From Collybiopsis luxurians FD-317 M1 (lineage: Eukaryota; Basidiomycota; Agaricomycetes; Agaricales; Omphalotaceae): a DNA stretch of 16,155 nt. The DNA is taken from positions 9,045 through 25,199 of the forward strand of contig KN834756.1 in the NCBI GenBank assembly GCA_000827265.1, written 5' to 3'. The notes below the pieces were generated by a model. It was given only the letters and a program-made list of their open reading frames with translations, was not told the origin of the DNA and searched no databases. The position numbers and the translations under genes were made by a program. Below are positions 8,859-16,155 of the stretch, in pieces (within the stretch, counting starts at the first letter, position 1; each line of letters starts with the position of its first letter).

Positions 8859-9023
8859 CATCAGGAAAAATGGGTTGAGCTTGGGGTATAATGACACCCT
8901 TGGGGAACCTAAGAAGAATAGGACACTTCAAGCACTTACCTGAGGATGGCCTAGGTAAACTAAGTGCTTGAAGTGTCCTATTCTTCTTAGGTTTCCCAAG
9001 GTCCAACCCTATTTTTCCTGATG
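8859..9023 (+). mobile_element. 165-bp palindromic foldback insertion inside copia RT
   Basis: The two arms are inverted copies. The outer part is CATCAGGAAAAAT at 8859 and its reverse complement at 9011-9023. The inner core of about 31 bases (roughly 8908-8938 and 8961-8991) contains AAGAAGAATAGGACACTTCA and its reverse complement, with a short loop near 8940-8960. The left arm carries about 18 extra bases near 8880-8897. The hexamer CTGATG occurs at 8853-8858 and again at 9018-9023 and may be the target duplication, although the right copy is also part of the palindrome. Removing 165 bases makes the copia sequence contiguous and of the expected length. It is a foldback or MITE-like element of unknown family with no coding capacity. 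Confidence 0.8.
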
Positions 9024-9323
9024 TGGGGAGCAAGTAGTACCTGTCCCAACATTGTCTATGCTTGTGCAGTGCTTTTGACCATTCAAAATGCTCCTAAATG
9101 TGTCCACTGGGACCTCCTTATCAAACTTTGTTGCTATATTTTCTGCACTGTTCATTATGGAATTATCTATTATCCAGGAACAGGTTCAGGTTCAAAGGTT
9201 AAACCCATTGGATATGTCAACACAGATTGGGCAGGCAACAAGTCAACTCAAAAATCCATGTCTGGTTATACATTCCTGGTCAATGGGTCACCAGTAGTGT
9301 GGTTGTCCAAGTGTCAGGACACA

Positions 9324-9331
9324 ATTGTGCT
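9324..9331. repeat. left 8-bp target-site duplication of hAT-like element
   Basis: ATTGTGCT directly precedes the left inverted repeat. It differs from the right copy only at the two central bases (TG versus CA), which is what a shared ancestral CG would give after decay on opposite strands. Confidence 0.8.
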
Positions 9332-9534
9332 TAGTGATGGGCTTGGGTCAGCCAGGTCACATCAGGTTTTGGGTCAGGACCCTTGTACCAGGTCAGGTTG
9401 GGTCACAATATTCAACCTGACACTGACCCAACTGACCCAAGATGACCTGAAATGACCTGGCCAGTGCAGTGTTAAGTAATGTTTTCTTTATAAAAGAGGG
9501 ACAACTGCTTATAAAATGTTCTTCTAGTTGAGTT

Positions 9535-9587
9535 GAAGACTATGATGTAATGAGATTTTAACCAAATCTCATTACATCATAGCCTTC
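9535..9587. repeat. hairpin A within the hAT-like element
   Basis: CTATGATGTAATGAGATTT and its reverse complement are separated by only a few bases around 9560, a near-perfect 24-bp stem. It could be a nested palindromic insertion or part of the element's folded interior. Confidence 0.8.
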
Positions 9588-9613
9588 AGTTTTGACTGTG
9601 GGCACCAGCATTA

Positions 9614-9679
9614 TATTTTTCATTTCAATTGCACAAACACATATAGTATATGAGTTTGTGCAATTGAAATTGAAAAATA
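9614..9679. repeat. hairpin B within the hAT-like element
   Basis: The left arm at 9614-9638 and right arm at 9654-9679 are inverted copies containing TTTCAATTGCACAAAC, with one single-base indel. The loop is itself AT-rich and partly palindromic. Confidence 0.8.
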
Positions 9680-9692
9680 CCATGTAGTATAT

Positions 9693-9748
9693 GGTCACAG
9701 TACAATCAATGAACATTAGGAATCTATTCAATTGATTGTGCTGTGACC
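9693..9748. repeat. hairpin C within the hAT-like element
   Basis: GGTCACAGTACAATCAAT at 9693 pairs with ATTGATTGTGCTGTGACC ending at 9748, with one mismatch and a loop of about a dozen bases. Together with hairpins A and B it makes a cruciform-prone interior. Confidence 0.8.
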
Positions 9749-9872
9749 TTAGCAATGACCCAAGTGCAGTAAAGTTGGGTACCTGGGACCTGACTCCTCA
9801 GGTCTGGGTCATGAGTTGGGTTCAGGTTGGGTCAGGATTTGGAGTCCCAAACCCAACCCGAGCCCAACACTA

Positions 9873-9880
9873 ATTGCACT
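9873..9880. repeat. right 8-bp target-site duplication of hAT-like element
   Basis: ATTGCACT directly follows the right inverted repeat. The ancestral ATTGCGCT would encode the Ile-Ala-Leu of the copia RNase H block that leads into S-S-T-E-A-E, in agreement with the family consensus. Confidence 0.8.
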
Positions 9881-10229
9881 TTTGTCTACTGAAGCTGAGT
9901 TCATTTTGATGTCTTGTGTAGTTCAGCAGGCCCTGTGGATACACGGCTGGTTGGATGAAATCAAGTTGGGGTTAGGGGACAAGGCTCTGGATATCTTCTG
10001 TGACAATTTAGGTGCAGTTAGTTTTTCAGAAACCACTAAAAGCCATCATCTGTAACACATTGATATCTGGCATCTTTTTGTTTGCAAATTTGTTGCTTGC
10101 AGACATGTTTCCATACATCCTGTTTCTTCCTCCCAAAACATCACTGACATTATGACAAAAGTTCTTCCTAAAGACAAGCATTGTCATATTGTTACTGCCC
10201 TGGGCCTTGATTGGTGGTATCAGGATGCC

Positions 10230-10237
10230 AGGGGGAG
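10230..10237 (+). promoter_or_regulatory. copia polypurine tract
   Basis: AGGGGGAG lies immediately upstream of the LTR start TGTCAG, the standard place for the plus-strand DNA primer in a copia element. The host-style junction GGGGGAG-TGTCAG is typical. Confidence 0.8.
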
Positions 10238-10677
10238 TGTCAGAAATGAGAGGTTGGATGTGTAGGATGCATAGGAGCATATGGTTGTGCACTGGGGCAT
10301 CCTGGTGTTTCAGACAGACTCCTGAAGAGTGAAAGCTTCTGTATGGGTATTAAAGGGGGGTTGCAGAGCATTATTCTTTATCCTGATCTATTTTCCCTCT
10401 ACAAATTTTTACATATATATATACCTATGAAAGCAGTGCAACCCTCAGAACTTCTCCTTTGTTCTGAGGGTATGTCCTTAGTTATATCTCTTGTTTACCT
10501 TCTTACTAACTTATCCTGTAGTTATATGTGTACTTATGTAGGCTACAGATTCTGTCAAGCAAGCATAACTGGGTTTGCAAGAGTGCATTGTCAAAGGTTC
10601 CACAGAGTAGATAATATATTTTTATAATCAACTTTGACTCCACTAGTAGAGTCTAACAGAAATCTCTAGGCTTGACA
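10238..10677 (+). repeat. copia 3' long terminal repeat (about 440 bp)
   Basis: It starts TGTCAGAAAT right after the polypurine tract and most likely ends CTTGACA at 10677, giving the inverted ends TGTCA/TGACA. A TATA-like TATTAAAG lies near 10348 and an AT-rich ATATATATAT near 10413. The end is less sure than the start, because another TAACA occurs at 10654-10658. The partner 5' LTR and its target duplication are outside the window. CpG is absent. Confidence 0.7.
10441..10471. repeat. 11-bp perfect hairpin in copia LTR
   Basis: ACCCTCAGAAC and GTTCTGAGGGT are perfect inverted repeats around a 9-base loop, downstream of the TATA-like sequences. The position suits the R region of the element RNA, where stem-loops often occur. 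A role is not shown. Confidence 0.7.
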
Positions 10678-12241
10678 GACTACTAGGTCCAGGTAGAGGG
10701 GCATAAAGGTTGTGGAAGATATATGAGTCCCCAACTTGATAACCACAAGGCTGGCAATGAGCCAAGCAAATGATGAGTGGGATACAGCAGCAAGGTCAGC
10801 AACAGGCTGACAAACAATGAGCTGTACTAAATAAATGAGAGTGTTGCTCAAGTTGCAGATAGTCTGCAATACTATCCAACAGTGGACCATTGAAGTACTG
10901 GGCAAAGTGTGGGCGAGCTTTAAGTGTCCAAACTGATGGGGTGCTCCAAAACTGTCTTGTTCTGGTACTCTACTCTGTACTTATACTATGCTGAGAGCCA
11001 AGAACTGTACAACCATAATGTCAGATACATGTACAAACTTGTGCAAGTGTCCAAATCCAGAAACTAACCAACAATAAACCCAAAGTCAATAGGAAAATAA
11101 ACCTTCTATGCCTTCTTCCAGAAACCTGATCCTGCAGTTCTGAGTAACTGCTGCATTTCAGCCTGATCAACCCATACACTGGAATAATCCTTTATCCTGC
11201 ACCCATGATAATGTCAGACTAAGTGTCCAACTGTACCAGATGTTCTCCCATATTAGCTTCCACAGATATTCAATCATCTTCATCACTAAGTGACACTATA
11301 CTTCTTTGACACTTGGGCCATCTACTTCTGATACTTCAACAAGTACCTAGTGTGGTAAATGTCAAAGCTGGCCTTAGCCTGTAGCATCAGGTTGTGCACA
11401 CTTCTTCTGATCCTCAATCTGGACCTTTGCTGAGACCTCAGCTAGCTTCTTCCCATTCTCAGCACTTCAAATACTGCATCTGAAACAATGCAGCACTGAG
11501 TCTGTCACTTCTTGAGCCACTGGAGTAAGTTCCAACAAGCCATTCCAATCATCCATCAATCCCTGGGTACATCAGAGCAATGTGGGCTCATTGAAACTTC
11601 TGTATAAGGTACAGGTGGGTCTACTAGCTTTGGCAAGCTATGTATAGTAGTTTCAGCAACTGTCCAACACCTGGACCAATACTTGGTACTAAGGTGAAAA
11701 GTACAATACAACATGTAGCGCAGTTCTGCACCCACTGTAACAAGTATCCCACAATTACTCCAAGTTAGCTATCAATGTTGGGCTTATTATAGCTCTCTTA
11801 TGTATTTGTTTCCAATTGCAAAATTGTCAATTTCAATTGATTGTAGATATTGCTGCAAAATTTGTGCAATACCACATATGTACTGTTCAAATTGCTCACA
11901 AAAAAATTTTGCTGAAAATTTTGAAGAACCTTTTGTGTGGGTCAAGGAACTGGTAACTGCTGAGTACTAATAAAGCCCCTTTGCAGTTGGCTATAGTGTA
12001 CAGCATTCTTTGAAATACCCAACACATACTCTCAGACTTTGATTTGTGTCTTGAACAGTTGAATTCTGAAGTTCAATGGGCTAAGGTCATCCCAATGTAC
12101 AAAAGAAACCTCTGTCCAATTTAACATTGATTTAATGTATACCACCCAAGATTTTGTTGAAGAGCTTATTCTGCACCAAAATGCAACAGAAATGAGCCAA
12201 TGCATATCTAATTATATATATAATATATTGCTCTCCAGTTA
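10678..12241. other. CpG-depleted AT-rich DNA without a recognisable gene
   Basis: No family is recognisable in any frame. Only two CpG dinucleotides were found in these 1,564 bases (10914 and about 11718). One minus-strand stretch (about 10815-10920) reads like protein, with ARPHFAQYFNGPLLDSIADY, but it runs into a stop and no homology can be named. It may be host sequence interrupted by the copia insertion at 10677 or another eroded repeat. Confidence 0.6.
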
Positions 12242-12439
12242 TTGCTCCCTCTATCTTCTCAGGCACTCTCCACCTTCTGCTTCCCCAGTGCCAAACTTGC
12301 TGTAAGCCACCTCTTCCTCCACCAAACTGGTCTTGTCTGTCAGGACATCAAACCTGCCAACATCCTCATCTCTTCCTCTGGCCATATTGTCATACTTGAC
12401 AATGGCATCTCTTTGCCTCATGTGATCAGCAAAAAGTAA
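12242..12439 (+). pseudogene. relic of a Ser/Thr protein kinase catalytic region
   Basis: The frame contains HQTGLVCQDIKPANILISSS, then GHIVILDNGIS, before a stop at 12437. These are kinase subdomains VIb and VII: the catalytic loop (usually H-R-D-x-K-P-x-N-I-L) and the magnesium-binding D-F-G. Here HRD reads CQD and DFG reads DNG, so a key Arg and the Phe are lost; the Asp residues, Lys and Asn are kept. R to Q fits a CpG to CpA change. The preceding helix (AKLAVSHLFLHQTG) appears to hold a small insertion. The N-lobe, activation loop and C-lobe are not recognisable nearby. It could be a decayed gene copy or one exon of a larger divergent gene; decay is more likely. Confidence 0.6.
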
Positions 12440-15335
12440 CCATCCATATGAGGGCCAAGCCTATATTGCTGTGGACAGCAATAGGAATAGATGTTACAAA
12501 CATGGGTAACAAAATTTGTGCTGTTAAATTCAACTTGAATCAGATGTGAAAGATACTGAAGTATGATCTCAGTCCCAAAGGATACATTTTTGTACAACCC
12601 ATATCCCTCACCTCAGCCACTGCAGCTGGAAATCTCACACCCACAATAATTGTCATCTGACCTGGCTGTTTCTGAATTTAGATCCTGTGCCTGGGAATGA
12701 CAATGTGTTGGGTTTGAAGCTGAATGTAGCAGGCAGGGAAGTGGTCAGCAAAGGAGCAGGACTTTTCACAATAGAAAAAGAGCTTGGGAGATCATCCAAG
12801 TGGGAACATGAACACTGATATGATAGATGGAGATAAAGAGGCTGAAGTTTTCAATGGATTGGATGACACCTCCAAGATGTTCTCACACAGGAAGGCAATA
12901 TAGAAGATATTCTGGATGTTGAGAATCTGCAGAGCTAGGATTGAATTACAAATGGAGAGGAAGGAGATGAGGTAAATGCAGCTATGGATGTTGATGGACA
13001 CAGTGTCTGTGCACTTGTTCCTCCCAAGTCCTGAAATAGATTGAGAGTAGCAGCCTAGCAAGGCTTAGTGTTGGCTCTGGTTTGGAAATCTCTTCAATTT
13101 CCTCTTTCCATCCACTCCTCCTGTTCAGAACTGAGCATGCATTTTTGCCTGCATCAATAGAGTAAAAAATCACAATCATGATAAGTTGTACTCAGAAAAC
13201 ATACAACTTAATCTCTGCACACAACTCCTCCCACTACTCTTTTAGTACACCTATTTGTTTTGGAAATGTCTTTTTGGAGATGTTGAAGTATGAGCCAATA
13301 CTGGTTATTTCAGTCTCAGCACCTCATTTATTATACCCCACGCTACATCCTTAAAGTACTGCCTGAAGGTTTTTCCTATCTATTTGATCTCTGTCTCTAT
13401 ATACATGGTACATAGAGCTGAATAGGACAACTGTTTGACACCCTTGAAATTCACTCAGTATGAAATCACTCACCTATCAACCTTTGCTTTGATAGGAGAG
13501 AAGGGAAGGAACATGTTAGTATTGGGTCTTCAATTTTGACAACTGTGACAAGGAGGGAGATTTCAATTTGGAAGAGTTATCTTTAATCTGTATTGCACTT
13601 AAATTTCTGATCTGCATTAAACCAATTATTCAAATAATTCAGGAACATGTGCTGAACAGTGAACAAGAGCAAATCTATTACCCCACTTCTTCATAGCAAA
13701 TGAAGATGCCAAGTGTGTTAATACTGGATGTACAAGTACAAGCATATGAGCTTCCCCACAGCTTGTAGTTGAAGAGATAAAGCTATTGAGCTGGTTATTA
13801 TATACAGAGGCAAACCTGGATCCAAAATGAGTTGGGGAAATCAGCCTGTCTAATTACACAAGTGACTTTCTTTAAAGATTTTTTATAGATAGTTTTGATA
13901 CTATGTGCAGATTCTGCCTGAATTTTTTTAGGATTATTGACAAATTTCTATGGGCTGAAATAAATTATATTAGTTGACATCTGCGAAAGCACCCAAAAAC
14001 CCCAATCTGAAATGTCATGTGCATGAAGGCTGACCCAACATTTGACACACTTTCTTTACATAAGACTCTGCCTCTGCCTCTCTAGATGAGCTCAAATCGA
14101 AATTGCAGTGGTCGCCCATGTAAAACTAAGCAGCAAAGAAAGAAAATTGTGGAAATCCAGCATGAAATGGCACTTCATGCCATTTTTTGACATGTATATT
14201 TTTTGGGGGGCTCAATGTTGAGTGCAGTCAAATTTTATGTATTATACTCATAATCTACTTGCTTGCTAGTACCTGTATAAAAAAAACTATATCCCAAAAC
14301 CTGGTCTTAGCCAGAGAAAAATTGCATGTTTCAGATCCCGGTCATGTTTCACTTTGGGGTTTGCCTCTGTAGTTCTCAGGGTTGTAAATTGGTTAATTGG
14401 GGCTAGAAGCTGTGATTGGCCCTATTGTGTAGTGGAGTAGTGCCAATACAATTGCTTGGCTGGCCAAAATGTAAAGAAATATTGACTGGCTTGCTCACAA
14501 GTCACTGATGTTACCTCCCATGTTAGACTCCCTCTCAACAGCAACAACTATGCTCTAGCCTCAGAGTCATTGTTAGACCTTTGTAGACTGCAATAGAAAT
14601 ATGTATAGCTTGGATTGAGGTAAAAACAAATAGGGATTTACTGATCCAATATCTTGGAATGTTATATTTTTATTTACTGCTCTTTCAAGGAAGTTGGTTG
14701 GAAAACATGACAGAAATGTGCTAAACCTTTACTTATCAAACATCATGGCCTCTTCAATAATTCTAGTGTGTGCTGTGAAACCAGCATGTCACTAATAAAA
14801 AAACTTGGCTTGCAGCTTGCAGCTTGTGCTGCTTTTTTGTATTGAGCTAGCAAAATTTGGCAGGGACAAGTAGGGATAAGTTCAGCAAGTAAAGCAGAAT
14901 GAATTACAATGCAGGTACCAACTAGTATGACATGTGCAATTTCATCATATTCCATGCAATGGATTATCTGAGCATTACATATTGGGTCTAGAACTGCACT
15001 TAAGGAAGGAAGTTGGAAGGAAGGAAGAAAGGCAAGCAAGGGCTGGTATCAATAAAAATGAGACTTTCCAGTTAATTAGACACACATCCAAATTTTTCAT
15101 GAATTTTTTTTAACTTGCTGCTGACATCCAGCCTGTGAACATCATGTGGGTGCCATGGAAGATACAGAAAGAAAGGGAATGGTAACAGAACTCAAAATAA
15201 AACTAGATGGGAATAGGCTTCAAGTGTGGGCAGAAGGGTTGAAATGAAAGAATGACATGGTCAGATGATGTAGGAAATGATTTTGGGGAGGGAATGATTT
15301 TAGTTAACAATATACAATGTCTTCAAGGAGAACAC
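12440..15335. other. CpG-depleted intergenic DNA without a recognisable gene
   Basis: Several short open stretches exist in all frames but none shows a family motif. Five CpG occur in about 2.9 kb, four of them clustered at 13984-14340. Small structures include an 8-bp inverted repeat at 13473-13496, another at 14165-14185 (AAATGGCA/TGCCATTT) followed by a T run, and a short GCTTGCA tandem at 14808-14826. The part from about 15060 to 15335 would be the 3' flank of the WD40 gene. The plus-strand stretch at 12639-12815 reads fairly open with DPVPGNDNV and LFTIEKELGRSS, but I cannot assign it. Confidence 0.55.
15002..15031 (+). repeat. purine-rich GGAA microsatellite
   Basis: An imperfect run of AAGG/GGAA units, about 30 bases long, lies 300 bases beyond the stop of the WD40 gene. 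It is a simple low-complexity repeat. Confidence 0.75.
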
Positions 15336-16155
15336 TCAAATTGGGATGCAAGTTGCCCAATTGTCTCCATATACACATTTGCTAAAAGACAATTTTGTAT
15401 ATCCATTCTGTGAAATGATGCAGATTGTATGGGGGGTCCATAAAAGGCACCGAAAATGAGAAGGGATCCAGAAAATGGGATGGGGGATAGTAGGGAACTT
15501 AATCCATCCATCACCATTCAATGTCCAGTTTTGGTGGTCTAAGGTGTGACTATTACCAGCAAGGACGGATAGATCAGCTGATGTTATGCAATCTTGGTGG
15601 CCCTGCAGAGAATGACCCAACTGAGCATCTGTAGTGGCATCCCAAATTCTCACTGTTCTATCTAAAGAGCCGGACACAATTCTGGTTCCATCAGGAGAAA
15701 AAGCCACTGATCTTACATAATTTTCATGGCCCTGCAGAGAATGACCCAACTGAGCACCTGTAGTGGCATCCCAAATTCTCACTGTTGTATCTAAAGAGCC
15801 TGACACAATTCTGGTTCCATCAGGAGAAAAAGCCACTGATGTTATATAATGTTCATGGCCCTGCAGAGAATGACCCAACTGAGCACCTGTAGCAGCATCC
15901 CAAATTCTCACTGTTCTATCATCAGAGCCTGATACAATTCTGGTTCCATCAGGAGAAAAAGCCACTGATCTTACATAATCTTCATGGCCCCCTAGAGAAT
16001 GACTCAACTGAGCACCTGTAGTGGCATCCCAAATTCTCACTGTTCTATCATCAGAGCCTGACACAATTCTGGTTCCATCAGGAGAAAAAGCTGCTGATCT
16101 TACATAATGTTCATGGCCCTGCAGAGAATGACCCAACTGAGCACCTGTAGTGGCA
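15336..16155 (-). CDS. WD40-repeat protein, C-terminal part, probably of a NACHT/NLR-like family
   Basis: The minus frame is open from the right edge to the stop at 15336. It holds four full WD40 blades and a partial fifth with near-identical units: SLQGHE-hYVRSVAFSPDGTRIVSG-S-D-RTVRIWDATTGAQL. Each has the GH and WD dipeptides that define the family; the blades form a propeller used for binding ligands or partners. After the last blade comes a tail of about 90 residues with FWIPSHFRCLLWTPHTICII and KLSFSKCVYGDNWATC. To my knowledge this resembles the C-terminus of basidiomycete proteins with an N-terminal NACHT NTPase domain and a WD40 array, relatives of the heterokaryon-incompatibility receptors. 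The NTPase part would lie to the right, outside the window, so the NLR identity is inferred. No internal stop is present, and the only CGN arginine codon is one CGG in the tail. Confidence 0.85.
   Translation of the reverse strand, partial: ATTGAQLGHSLQGHEHYVRSAAFSPDGTRIVSGSDDRTVRIWDATTGAQLSHSLGGHEDYVRSVAFSPDGTRIVSGSDDRTVRIWDAATGAQLGHSLQGHEHYITSVAFSPDGTRIVSGSLDTTVRIWDATTGAQLGHSLQGHENYVRSVAFSPDGTRIVSGSLDRTVRIWDATTDAQLGHSLQGHQDCITSADLSVLAGNSHTLDHQNWTLNGDGWIKFPTIPHPIFWIPSHFRCLLWTPHTICIISQNGYTKLSFSKCVYGDNWATCIPI
15560..16155 (-). repeat. 129-bp tandem coding repeats (WD40 array)
   Basis: The anchor GCATCCCAAATTCTCACTG (GCA first base at 15637, 15766, 15895, 16024 and 16153) recurs with an exact spacing of 129 bases, or 43 codons. 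Units differ at only a handful of bases, mostly at the same few codons, while adjacent sequence is nearly identical. The array continues past the window edge. Confidence 0.92.

Larger units (their letters stand above)
9332..9872. mobile_element. 541-bp non-autonomous hAT-like element (MITE) inside copia RNase H
   Basis: The ends are inverted repeats: TAGTGATGGGCTTGGGT at 9332 and, reverse-complemented from 9872, TAGTGTTGGGCTCGGGT, two mismatches in 17. Such TAGNGNTGGGC ends are typical of the hAT superfamily, as is the 8-bp duplication ATTGYRCT on both sides. Subterminal regions are packed with GGGTCAGG/CCTGACCC-type motifs in both orientations, plausible transposase-binding sites. There is no transposase frame; it would need one supplied in trans. 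The interior holds three consecutive hairpins. Copia RNase H coding continues in frame across the insertion once the element and one duplication copy are discounted. Confidence 0.85.
8188..10265 (+). pseudogene. pol: copia pol remnant: reverse transcriptase and RNase H
   Basis: The frame starts at the insertion junction with VAHFESVQLLIS, matching the copia block before the RT fingers, then YLNGTLPNDPPVYISQPTGF and PLYGMSQAGHIWYKELEQ. The active-site block reads IHTDNVYSG, where basidiomycete copia elements usually have HTDD. The second Asp is now Asn at 8536-8538, explained by GACGAT to GACAAT. A TGA at 8461 and another at 8836 interrupt it, with a one-base frameshift near 8830. After the palindromic insert it resumes with MWGASSTCPNIVYACAVL, then GYVNTDWAGNKSTQKSMSGY and, past the hAT-like insert, LSTEAEF, which is RNase H. 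The C-terminus reads ITDIMTKVLPKDKH and ends at TAG 10263-10265, just inside the LTR, as is normal for copia. Confidence 0.88.
8188..10677 (+). mobile_element. Ty1/copia LTR retrotransposon, 3' part, old and decayed
   Basis: From 8188 to 10265 the plus strand shows Ty1/copia reverse transcriptase and RNase H, followed by a polypurine tract and an LTR beginning TGTCAG. Integrase is not visible here because in copia elements it lies upstream of RT. The 5' part is presumably beyond the gypsy element, outside the window. CpG is nearly absent (four in about 2.1 kb by hand count), and the reading frame is broken by stops, one frameshift and two nested insertions. It is clearly older than the gypsy element that splits it. 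Confidence 0.88.

Noticed and set aside
10343..10627. Open frame of 94 codons on the plus strand in the copia LTR
   Set aside because: It lies within the LTR, shows no motif, and CpG- and stop-poor composition makes chance frames common here.
10666..10905. 79-codon hydrophobic minus-strand frame beside the copia LTR
   Set aside because: It crosses the LTR end and competes with another equally protein-like frame; no family can be named.
10922..11230. AAGTGTCCAA occurring three times
   Set aside because: The copies are irregularly spaced, short, and flanked by unrelated sequence; not a convincing repeat array.
11380..11520. Minus-strand stretch with a charged EVSAKVQIEDQKK-like reading
   Set aside because: It is short, soon interrupted by stops, and could not be tied to any family.
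12639..12815. Plus-strand open stretch with DPVPGNDNV and LFTIEKELGRSS, downstream of the kinase relic
   Set aside because: It reads somewhat like protein, but all three frames are fairly open here and I cannot link it to a kinase or another family.
12792..13179. Two overlapping minus-strand frames of 89 and 65 codons
   Set aside because: They overlap each other in different frames and show no motif; likely chance frames in CpG-poor DNA.
14743..15039. 98-codon minus-strand frame downstream of the WD40 gene
   Set aside because: It includes the GGAA microsatellite and a simple GCTTGCA repeat, and shows no conserved motif.

Overview
The window looks like repeat-rich nuclear DNA of a filamentous fungus, most likely a basidiomycete of the Agaricomycetes. 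That placement is inferred from the style of the Ty3/gypsy and Ty1/copia retrotransposon proteins and from a WD40-repeat protein whose C-terminal tail resembles that of mushroom NACHT/NLR-like proteins. No rRNA, tRNA or CRISPR array was seen.

Layout. Positions 1-8187 hold most of a Ty3/gypsy LTR retrotransposon on the minus strand: a complete 5' LTR (7517-8187), a very long gag frame (7464-2986) and a pol frame (3055 to beyond the left edge) coding for protease, reverse transcriptase, RNase H and the start of integrase. The second LTR is outside the window. This element sits inside an older Ty1/copia element on the plus strand (8188-10677), of which only the 3' part is visible: late reverse transcriptase, RNase H, polypurine tract and 3' LTR. 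Two small non-autonomous insertions are nested in the copia coding region: a 165-bp palindrome (8859-9023) and a 541-bp hAT-like element (9332-9872) flanked by an 8-bp target-site duplication. From 10678 to 15335 the DNA is AT-rich and almost free of CpG, and the only recognisable coding trace is a protein-kinase relic (12242-12439). At the right edge, the minus strand carries the intact 3' end of a WD40 gene (15336-16155).

The unifying theme is loss of CpG. By hand count the gypsy element has 27 CpG in its first 900 bases, whereas 10321-15360 has seven in about 5 kb. In the gypsy frames, 17 of the 18 in-frame stops before the final gag stop are TGA, nearly all where arginine CGA is expected, and many substitutions at conserved residues are explained by CpG to TpG or CpA. 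The copia element shows the same signature in a more advanced state. The WD40 gene has lost nearly all CpG yet keeps an open frame, which suggests it has been held under selection.

The implied order of events is: copia insertion; insertion of the two small elements into copia; long CpG erosion; then a more recent gypsy insertion that is now eroding. The retroelement genes are broken and probably not protein-coding today. The WD40 gene is the only good candidate for a live gene.
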